From assembly GCA_031289385.1 (NCBI GenBank), contig JAITPP010000034.1:1-5080 (forward strand): 5,080 nucleotides of DNA, read 5' to 3'. Positions 1-5,080 of the stretch are shown piece by piece. The translations under genes and the position numbers were made by a program. This DNA comes from Prevotellaceae bacterium. GTDB taxonomy: Bacteria > Bacteroidota > Bacteroidia > Bacteroidales > UBA932. Under the pieces are notes generated by a model. It saw nothing but the letters and a program-made list of their open reading frames with translations, had not been told where the DNA came from and did not search any database. Numbering within the stretch: the first letter of the stretch is position 1; each line of letters begins with the position of its first letter.

Positions 1-873
1 AACAGAAACGAAGAAATTATGGGACACAAGCCATTTCTGGTTTTAGCCGATTATCTCACCCGCAACGGCATAGCGGTTTTACGTTACGATGACAGAGGTT
101 TTGGCGAATCGAAAGGCGATGCGCACAATGCAACAACCGAAAATTTTGCCGACGATGCCGAAGCCGCCGTAAATTATCTGAAATCGCGCAACGAAATCGA
201 CAAAACAAAAATAGGATTAATTGGACACAGCGAAGGCGGAATAGTTGCGCCAATGATAGCCGCAAAATCAGACGATATTGCGTTTATTGTTTTGCTTGCA
301 GGCTCGGCAATTAAAGGTAGCGACTTATTGCTGCTGCAAACAGAATTGGTTTCAAAAGCAATGGGAACGCCCGATAGCGTTTTAAAACAAAAAGGCGAAA
401 TTAACAAAAAACTGTACAATTTCATTTGTAACATTGATGATGAACAGGAACGCAAAGCAAAAATAACGGAATATCTTAAAGAAACGATAAGCAAAACGCC
501 TGAGATTTTTGAAGGACAAACCGAAGAACAAATTATTCCTGCAATTATAGAACAAACTAACGCGCCTTGGATAGTATATTTTGTGCGCTACAATCCCGCG
601 CCAACATTAGAAAAAGTGAAATGTCCCGTGCTGGCAGTAAACGGAAGTAAAGATATGCAAGTGCCATCGAAAGTAAATCTTGACGCAATAAATGCAGCAC
701 TCACAAAAGGCGTAAATACCGATTTTAAATTGATAGAATTTGAAGAACTTAATCATCTTTTTCAGGAATGTAACACAGGCTCGCCAATGGAATATGCTGT
801 TATTAAACAAACATTTTCGCCAACAGCATTAGAAGAAATTTCGAACTGGATAATTGCCAAAACAAAACCATAA
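1..873 (+). CDS. alpha/beta hydrolase (serine esterase/peptidase-like), 5' end outside window
   Basis: This is a serine hydrolase of the alpha/beta fold, probably an esterase or a member of the S33/Hydrolase_4 group; the substrate cannot be told. The frame is open to the first base, and the residues NRNEEI before the ATG at 19 match the family segment after the oxyanion-hole strand (typically HGSGPQ plus an acidic loop). The ATG at 19 is therefore probably internal. Numbered from that Met, DDRGFGES lies at 24-31, the nucleophile elbow GHSEGG at 69-74 with Ser71, the likely acid Asp212 in NGSKD, and the likely catalytic His246 in LNHLF, so the triad looks complete. Residues about 105-195 between nucleophile and acid form a charged, largely helical lid. 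The overall pattern resembles EstD-like hydrolases. Bacteroidota relatives often carry an extra N-terminal domain and a signal peptide, which would be missing here. It ends in TAA at 871-873 and a hairpin follows about 80 bases later. The fold is confident; the substrate is unknown. Confidence 0.88.
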   Translation, partial: NRNEEIMGHKPFLVLADYLTRNGIAVLRYDDRGFGESKGDAHNATTENFADDAEAAVNYLKSRNEIDKTKIGLIGHSEGGIVAPMIAAKSDDIAFIVLLAGSAIKGSDLLLLQTELVSKAMGTPDSVLKQKGEINKKLYNFICNIDDEQERKAKITEYLKETISKTPEIFEGQTEEQIIPAIIEQTNAPWIVYFVRYNPAPTLEKVKCPVLAVNGSKDMQVPSKVNLDAINAALTKGVNTDFKLIEFEELNHLFQECNTGSPMEYAVIKQTFSPTALEEISNWIIAKTKP

Positions 874-951
874 AAATAAGAACAAATTAACAGTTGATTG
901 TTAATAATTGTATTTTATTATTCAAATAAATCAATCATAACAAACAAATAT

Positions 952-985
952 ACTGCGATGTATTGCATGTTTACATCGCAGTTTT
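952..985 (+). terminator. hairpin with short T-tract, probable intrinsic terminator of the hydrolase gene
   Basis: Bases 952-962 (ACTGCGATGTA) and 972-982 (TACATCGCAGT) are a perfect 11-bp inverted repeat around a 9-base loop, followed by TTTT at 982-985 and more A/T. It stands out in an otherwise very A/T-rich gap and lies 79 bases after the hydrolase stop, before the next plus-strand gene. This fits a Rho-independent terminator, although the T-run is short. The reverse strand has only a broken T-rich run after the stem, so the plus direction is favoured. A protein-binding palindrome is the main alternative. Confidence 0.6.
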
Positions 986-1033
986 ATATTGTGAATTTAT
1001 CATAAAAAATGTTTTTTTTACATAATTTTTTTA

Positions 1034-1041
1034 TATCTTTA
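1034..1041 (+). promoter_or_regulatory. candidate Bacteroidota -7 element upstream of the KamA-like gene
   Basis: TATCTTTA matches the Bacteroidota -7 consensus TAnnTTTG at every fixed position except the last. It lies 30 bases before the ATG at 1072, which would give a short leader of roughly 25 bases. No clear TTG-type -33 element is seen at the expected distance; that place is occupied by a T-run around 1012-1019. A/T-rich sequence produces such matches by chance, so the call is weak. The leader has no Shine-Dalgarno sequence, only an A-rich stretch before the start, as is usual in this phylum. Confidence 0.3.
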
Positions 1042-1071
1042 TGCGATTATTAATCTTAATACTAAAAAATT

Positions 1072-2400
1072 ATGGAAAGAGTTATTAAATCATACACATT
1101 GCATAATTTCAAAAGTATTCCGCAAATATCACATTTAAAAGATGAATTAATTAGAGATATAGAAATTGTAGGACGAGTTTTACCTTTCAAAACTAATAAT
1201 TATGTTATAGACGAACTTATTGATTGGCATAATGTTGATACCGACCCAATGTTTACGCTCAATTTTCCGCGCCACGATATGCTGAAAAAAAAACATTATG
1301 ATATTGTAGAAAAACTTTTGGACGAAAATGCCGACAAACAGGTAATAGAACAACGAATAAAAAAAATACGCTTGTCGCTAAATCCAAATCCTGCCGGACA
1401 GGAGCATAACGTTCCGTATCTTGGCGAAATAAAGTTGAAAGGTATTCAGCACAAATATCCCGAAACAATTTTGTTTTTCCCAAGTCAGGGGCAAACTTGC
1501 CACGCATACTGCACATTTTGTTTTCGCTGGCCTCAGTTTTCGGGAATGAACGAACTGAAATTTGCAATGAAAGAAACCGATTTGCTGTTGCGATATCTTA
1601 CAATACACAAAGAAGTTAGCGACATTTTATTCACCGGCGGCGATCCAATGGTGATGTCGGCAGAAATACTTGCGATGTATATTCGTCCGCTGCTGAGCGA
1701 TAAATTTAAACACATTCATTCGATACGAATAGGCACAAAATCGCTTAGTTACTGGCCCTATCGTTTTCTTAGCGATGCCGACAGCGATGCCATAATAAGT
1801 TTGTTTGAAGAAGTAAATGCAGCAGGCAAAAATCTTTCCATTCAAGCGCATTTTAATCATCCTGTTGAATTATCAACAATCGCTGTGCAGCACGCCATTA
1901 AACGCATCAGAGCAACAGGGGCGCAAATAAGAACGCAATCGCCGATTTTGAATCATATCAACGACAAACCCGAACTTTGGTCGCAGTTGTGGCGCAAACA
2001 GGTTGATTTGGGCTGTATTCCGTATTATATGTTTGTGCCGCGAAATACGGGCGCAAAACGTTATTTTGAATTGCCTTTGGAAAAATGCTGGGATATATAC
2101 CGAAAGGCTTATCGCCGTGTTAGCGGAATTTGCCGAACGGTGCGAGGTCCAAGCATGAGCGATGTGGCGGGAAAAATACAGGTTTTGGGAATTCAAAAAG
2201 TGAAAGGCGAAAAAATTTTCGTGCTTCGTTTTTTGCAGGGGCGTAATCCGTTGTGGGTTGATATTCCGTTCTTTGCCAAATATGATGACCGTGCAACGTG
2301 GTTTAATCAACTGAAACCTGCTTTTGGCGAAGAAAAATTCTTTTTCGAAAATCAAAAATATGAGATAGCGACAGCAAAAAACGAGTTGTTGCTTGAATAA
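1072..2400 (+). CDS. KamA-family radical SAM, PLP-dependent aminomutase-like protein
   Basis: This is a cytoplasmic radical SAM enzyme related to lysine 2,3-aminomutase, glutamate 2,3-aminomutase and EpmB, which move an amino group from C2 to C3 using a 4Fe-4S cluster, SAM and PLP. The cluster motif CX3CX2C is Cys143, Cys147, Cys150, two residues before Arg152, which corresponds to the alpha-carboxylate-binding Arg134 of the Clostridium subterminale enzyme. The SAM-binding GGDP motif is at 189-192. SDVAGK at 363-368 supplies Lys368, equivalent to the PLP Schiff-base Lys337. The first 130 residues form the family's helical N-terminal extension. The zinc-binding C-terminal cysteines of clostridial lysine aminomutase are absent. 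Counting back from the PLP lysine, the positions of the two lysine-side-chain aspartates (293, 330) are Arg324 and Ser361, so lysine is an unlikely substrate. The start is well bounded: an in-frame TAA lies at 1063-1065 and the next Met is residue 69. Family membership is firm; the reaction is not. Confidence 0.9.
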   Translation: MERVIKSYTLHNFKSIPQISHLKDELIRDIEIVGRVLPFKTNNYVIDELIDWHNVDTDPMFTLNFPRHDMLKKKHYDIVEKLLDENADKQVIEQRIKKIRLSLNPNPAGQEHNVPYLGEIKLKGIQHKYPETILFFPSQGQTCHAYCTFCFRWPQFSGMNELKFAMKETDLLLRYLTIHKEVSDILFTGGDPMVMSAEILAMYIRPLLSDKFKHIHSIRIGTKSLSYWPYRFLSDADSDAIISLFEEVNAAGKNLSIQAHFNHPVELSTIAVQHAIKRIRATGAQIRTQSPILNHINDKPELWSQLWRKQVDLGCIPYYMFVPRNTGAKRYFELPLEKCWDIYRKAYRRVSGICRTVRGPSMSDVAGKIQVLGIQKVKGEKIFVLRFLQGRNPLWVDIPFFAKYDDRATWFNQLKPAFGEEKFFFENQKYEIATAKNELLLE

Positions 2401-2407
2401 AAAGAAA

Positions 2408-4654
2408 TCAGAACGGATAATTTATTGCAAAGTGAATTGAATTATTATCGCCGCTAAACCAGTCTTTCACTTTCACAAATCGATGATTGGGCAAAGCAGG
2501 GTCGTGAATTCTGAAACCCCAGTCAATTCTGATAGTAAACAAATTATTAATGTTAAATCGTGCGCCAATTCCTGTATTTGTTGCTATTGTTTTGAAAAAA
2601 GTATTAAATTCAAAACGTGCGCCTTTGCGGTTGTCGTCTTTATTTAGTGTCCAGATATTTCCCGCATCAAAAAACACAGCGCCTTCGAGCAGCCAAACAA
2701 CTTTAAATCGCAATTCGGCATTAAATTCCAATCTAAAATCGGCAACCTGATTGGGAATTAAAAATATCGTATCGCGTTCAGCCGAGCCGGGTCCTATTGT
2801 TCGCACCTGCCAGCCGCGCATGCTGTTTGCTCCGCCTGCATAAAACATTTTTTCGAAAGGCAGCGATATTGAGTTTCCATAAGCGCGCCCAACGCCCGCA
2901 AAAAGCCGATAAACAAGTTTATTGTTTTTGTCGATAATTATATTTCGTGTAAACGTTGCATCTACTCTTGCGAATTGCGAATATCGGGTATTTAGAATAA
3001 TATGTTTTCCGTCCGCATCTTTTTTCATCAATGTGTTAAACAGGTTCATAACATTTCCTGCAATGTCGAAATTCACACGAAAATAGTGCGTGCTTTTTGT
3101 GTATGTTTCGAGTTGGTTGGTGTGCGTAAAAGTAGTGCTTAGTCCGAGCGAAAAATAGTTTTCGTACAAACTTCTGACGTATGGGTCTTTACTTATTTTA
3201 GTATAAAAATCCTGACTTATATTTTTAAGTTGCACCGATTTCAGTTCAATAAGATTTAGCGTAAACCGCGAAAAATCAGATGAATTCCATTCGTATCCAA
3301 ACGAAAGTCCTGCGATTGTGCGGGTATAAATATTTCGGCGTTGGTGCAGATAATTTGCCGCAAATCTTGTTTGAGGAATATTTTTCTGAAAATATTTAAT
3401 TTGAACGGGCATAAGAAATTTTGGAATATTTAGCGATGTATTTATTCCAAATTCTATTGATTTTTTATAACCTTGTTTGTTACCGATTCTAAACTGATAC
3501 ATTCCCGATAAATTTAATTCAAATCGTTCTGCGCCTTTCAAAAAATTACGGTGAATGTAGCCTATTGTCGGCGATATTCCCCAAAGTTCCGACGAGTTTG
3601 TTGATATTTCCAAACCTAAATCGTATCCTTGAATTGTAAGCGGCAAAAGGTAAATATGGCAACTTAAATACGAAAATTCGCCGTCAATATCCGTATCGTC
3701 TATTTCTTCAAATTCTATTCGTTGCGTTCTGAACAAATTAAGATTTGCAAAATTGCTGTTCGTTTGATTTACATTTTGCTCGTTGTAAATATCGTTTTGG
3801 GTAATTAAATTTGTTCGTATAAACAAGTCTTCGTCAATATTTTGCGGCTTGCGATAAATTAAATTCATATTATCGAGTTTTAATGTATCCAAGCCTTGCC
3901 CAAATCGTGGCTCTCTGAGAACTCTACTTGCATCGGCTCGCGTAAAAATGTAAACGTCTTTTATTCTGTATTGTTTGTGATTGTAATAAACTCGGCTACC
4001 CAAACTGTCAATTTTCGACGGGTTTTCGATTATCATTTTAATATCAACAATTTTTTTGCCTGCCGAAGTGTCGGACGCACGAAACATAATGTAGGTTTTG
4101 TTGAAATTAAAATATCCGTTGTTTCGCAAATTTGCTGTAATTCTTTCGCGTTCGGCTTCCAGATTTTCGGTTGATAAAACGCTTCCCTGTTTTATTTTTG
4201 TATTTAAACTGTCGGAAAAAATAAATTCGCGTATATTTTTATCGGCAATTTCGTAATACATATTGTTAATTTTAAACGGCTCGAAGGCTTCAATTCTATA
4301 TACAACGGTTGCTTTGTTTTTGTTGTAAATTATTGTGTCGCTTACGTTATTTGAATAATATCCGAGTTCGTTTACATATATTTTTATGTTAGATTTTGAT
4401 TTTTCAACAAGTTCGGTATCAAGCGTTACGAGTTCTTTTTTCTTAAAAATTGATGATTTTGCAGGACGATGTTTAATGTATAGTTCGATATCCGATTTGT
4501 TTATTTTTTTTGTATTTATTTCTATTTTGTTTTTTACGAGTTCGTATTTTCCGTCATCAAGCAGTTTTGCCGACGAGCATGATGCAAAAAACCAAGCCGC
4601 AACAATAAAAATTGCTAATGTAATGATGTTGTTTATGTGTTTATTTTTCGGCAT
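2408..4654 (-). CDS. tamL: TamL, Omp85-family outer-membrane lipoprotein (translocation and assembly module)
   Basis: This is an outer-membrane protein of the BamA/TamA (Omp85) superfamily in its Bacteroidota lipoprotein form, TamL, thought to pair with inner-membrane TamB in envelope assembly or lipid transport. The N-terminus has lysines, a hydrophobic stretch at 10-23 and a lipobox FASC with the lipidated Cys26. Mature residues about 38-335 look like three POTRA-type periplasmic domains, one containing the repeat-typical helix and turn LRNNGYFNF at 176-184. A 16-strand-type barrel fills about 340-748, rich in alternating aromatic strands. Omp85 hallmarks are visible: the loop-6 MRGW at 612-615 (VRGF/Y equivalent), NAELRF at 645-650, FFDAGNIW at 661-668, and a terminal Phe748 forming the beta-signal. 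The length is normal for the family and the gene is intact. Its start lies 9 bases after the upstream 65-residue gene, so they are probably cotranscribed. It ends 7 bases from the convergent KamA-like gene. No tamB is in the window. A general BamA-like protein is the main alternative, but the lipobox favours TamL. Confidence 0.85.
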   Translation of the reverse strand: MPKNKHINNIITLAIFIVAAWFFASCSSAKLLDDGKYELVKNKIEINTKKINKSDIELYIKHRPAKSSIFKKKELVTLDTELVEKSKSNIKIYVNELGYYSNNVSDTIIYNKNKATVVYRIEAFEPFKINNMYYEIADKNIREFIFSDSLNTKIKQGSVLSTENLEAERERITANLRNNGYFNFNKTYIMFRASDTSAGKKIVDIKMIIENPSKIDSLGSRVYYNHKQYRIKDVYIFTRADASRVLREPRFGQGLDTLKLDNMNLIYRKPQNIDEDLFIRTNLITQNDIYNEQNVNQTNSNFANLNLFRTQRIEFEEIDDTDIDGEFSYLSCHIYLLPLTIQGYDLGLEISTNSSELWGISPTIGYIHRNFLKGAERFELNLSGMYQFRIGNKQGYKKSIEFGINTSLNIPKFLMPVQIKYFQKNIPQTRFAANYLHQRRNIYTRTIAGLSFGYEWNSSDFSRFTLNLIELKSVQLKNISQDFYTKISKDPYVRSLYENYFSLGLSTTFTHTNQLETYTKSTHYFRVNFDIAGNVMNLFNTLMKKDADGKHIILNTRYSQFARVDATFTRNIIIDKNNKLVYRLFAGVGRAYGNSISLPFEKMFYAGGANSMRGWQVRTIGPGSAERDTIFLIPNQVADFRLEFNAELRFKVVWLLEGAVFFDAGNIWTLNKDDNRKGARFEFNTFFKTIATNTGIGARFNINNLFTIRIDWGFRIHDPALPNHRFVKVKDWFSGDNNSIHFAINYPF

Positions 4655-4663
4655 ACTGAAATT

Positions 4664-4861
4664 TTATTCTATTCTGTCTATCAAAGCCTGCGGCAACGAT
4701 TTTGTAGTGCTCGCCCCAAGTTCTTTTATTCGTTCAATTCGTCCTATTATGGTATCGCCGCGTTTTGTCGATTCAAAAAGTTTGGATTGTTTGCGAAGAT
4801 GTACAATCCAAGCTGCCGAAAATCCGACAATTAAGCCTGATATGATGATTAGAAATTCCAT
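4664..4861 (-). CDS. small single-pass membrane protein, 65 residues, function unknown
   Basis: I do not recognise this protein. Residues 3-20 form one hydrophobic helix with glycines at 9 and 13. Basic residues follow (HLRK at 21-24), then a charged, probably helical, cytoplasmic tail of about 40 residues. By the positive-inside rule the tail faces the cytoplasm. It has no lipobox or known motif. It is probably real: the ATG at 4859-4861 lies 7 bases after the upstream stop and the TAA lies 9 bases before the tamL start, so it fits tightly into a gene string. An in-frame stop at 4874-4876 bounds the start. The layout of anchor plus charged tail recalls the N-terminus of RmuC-type proteins, but the gene ends cleanly and tamL starts at once, leaving no room for a decayed remainder. 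It is either a stand-alone small protein or a short anchor; no function is assigned. Confidence 0.65.
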   Translation of the reverse strand: MEFLIIISGLIVGFSAAWIVHLRKQSKLFESTKRGDTIIGRIERIKELGASTTKSLPQALIDRIE

Positions 4862-4868
4862 TATAATA

Positions 4869-5080
4869 TTATCTTATTCGGTTGTAAGCCCGTATTTTCA
4901 TTTCATCTTTAATAATAAATCGAATTGCAAGTATCGTAAGTATCAACGAAATTGCGGGCGAAATATCACTTACCGAATAATTTACCGTTGAAATATCCGG
5001 CAGAAAACGACCAACATCTATGCCGTTTGAAATATCTATCAGATAAAAAACAATAACTATTTGCAAAGTCAGCAGCAGCA
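4869..5080 (-). CDS. DUF4293-like membrane protein, C-terminal part only
   Basis: About 70 C-terminal codons are visible and the frame runs open through the right edge, so the start is outside the window; the TTG at 5064-5066 is only an internal Leu codon. The visible part has a hydrophobic helix (LLLTLQIVIVFYLI), a polar loop of about 22 residues and a second helix (ISLILTILAIRFII). It then ends in a basic tail, KDEMKIRAYNRIR. The last helix running into A-I-R-x-I-x-K-D-E followed by a spaced Arg ending in RIR is the pattern I associate with DUF4293, a Bacteroidota family of four-helix inner-membrane proteins of about 140-150 residues with unknown function, often found near rho. The identification rests on memory of the C-terminal pattern, not on an alignment. 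It is the first visible gene of the minus-strand string that continues to tamL. Confidence 0.7.
   Translation of the reverse strand, partial: LLLTLQIVIVFYLIDISNGIDVGRFLPDISTVNYSVSDISPAISLILTILAIRFIIKDEMKIRAYNRIR

Noticed and set aside
174..494. A 106-codon minus-strand frame opposite the hydrolase.
   Set aside because: It is antisense to the nucleophile elbow of a well-supported hydrolase and has no features of its own.
2326..2351. An A/T hairpin-like stretch (GAAAAA against TTTTTC) near the end of the KamA-like gene, considered as a terminator for tamL.
   Set aside because: The stem is only A/T-rich codons for Glu, Lys and Phe, the loop is very short, and no G/C clamp is present.
1873..2355. 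A 160-codon minus-strand open frame inside the KamA-like gene.
   Set aside because: It lies fully antisense to a region holding the PLP lysine motif, has no recognisable motif, and looks like a chance frame.
3896..4174. A 92-codon plus-strand frame opposite the POTRA region of tamL.
   Set aside because: It is a shadow of the real gene; its composition mirrors the tamL codons and it has no motif or spacing support.
4565..4582. A possible surface-export signal after the TamL lipidated cysteine.
   Set aside because: The residues next to Cys26 are SSAKLLDD; the acidic pair sits 7-8 positions away and does not match the known Bacteroidota signals right after the cysteine.
4386..4991. A 201-codon plus-strand open frame opposite tamL, the small protein and the DUF4293-like gene.
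   Set aside because: It spans two gene junctions of the opposite strand and is rich in Ser and Phe, as expected for the reverse complement of Lys/Glu-rich genes. It shows no domain pattern, and the minus-strand frames have clear family features.
5070..5080. A short CAG repeat at the right edge.
   Set aside because: It is only three leucine codons (CTG on the minus strand) in a membrane helix of the DUF4293-like protein; too short to be a repeat element.

Overview
The window looks like chromosomal housekeeping and accessory sequence from a low-GC member of the Bacteroidota. The evidence is a TamL-type lipoprotein Omp85 barrel and a DUF4293-like membrane protein, both characteristic of that phylum. 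Starts are preceded by A/T-rich leaders without Shine-Dalgarno sequences, and a TAnnTTTG-like promoter element is visible. The lineage within the phylum cannot be settled from this sequence.

Layout: two plus-strand genes on the left face three minus-strand genes on the right. Bases 1-873 hold the 3' part of a serine alpha/beta hydrolase whose beginning lies outside the window. A 198-base A/T-rich gap follows, with a perfect 11-bp stem hairpin (probable terminator) and a weak promoter candidate. Bases 1072-2400 encode a KamA-family radical SAM/PLP aminomutase-like enzyme of 442 residues. It ends only 7 bases from the end of the convergent 748-residue TamL gene (4654 down to 2408). Upstream of tamL on the same strand are an unrecognised 65-residue single-pass membrane protein (4861-4664) and the C-terminal part of a DUF4293-like protein (5080-4869, cut by the window edge). 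The three minus-strand genes are separated by 7 and 9 bases and probably form one transcript.

How the genes fit together: the minus-strand cluster is membrane and envelope themed. TamL is the outer-membrane Omp85 partner of an inner-membrane TamB-like protein, which is not in the window. The two small membrane proteins are co-oriented with it, but a functional link is only inferred. The hydrolase and the KamA-like enzyme are probably separate transcription units, given the hairpin between them.

The most interesting point is in the KamA-like protein. It keeps the radical SAM cysteines, the alpha-carboxylate arginine and the PLP lysine. Both aspartates that bind the side-chain ammonium of lysine in the characterised lysine 2,3-aminomutase are replaced, by Arg and Ser, which suggests a substrate other than lysine. 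I saw no tRNA, rRNA, CRISPR array, insertion sequence or clearly new multi-gene system here.
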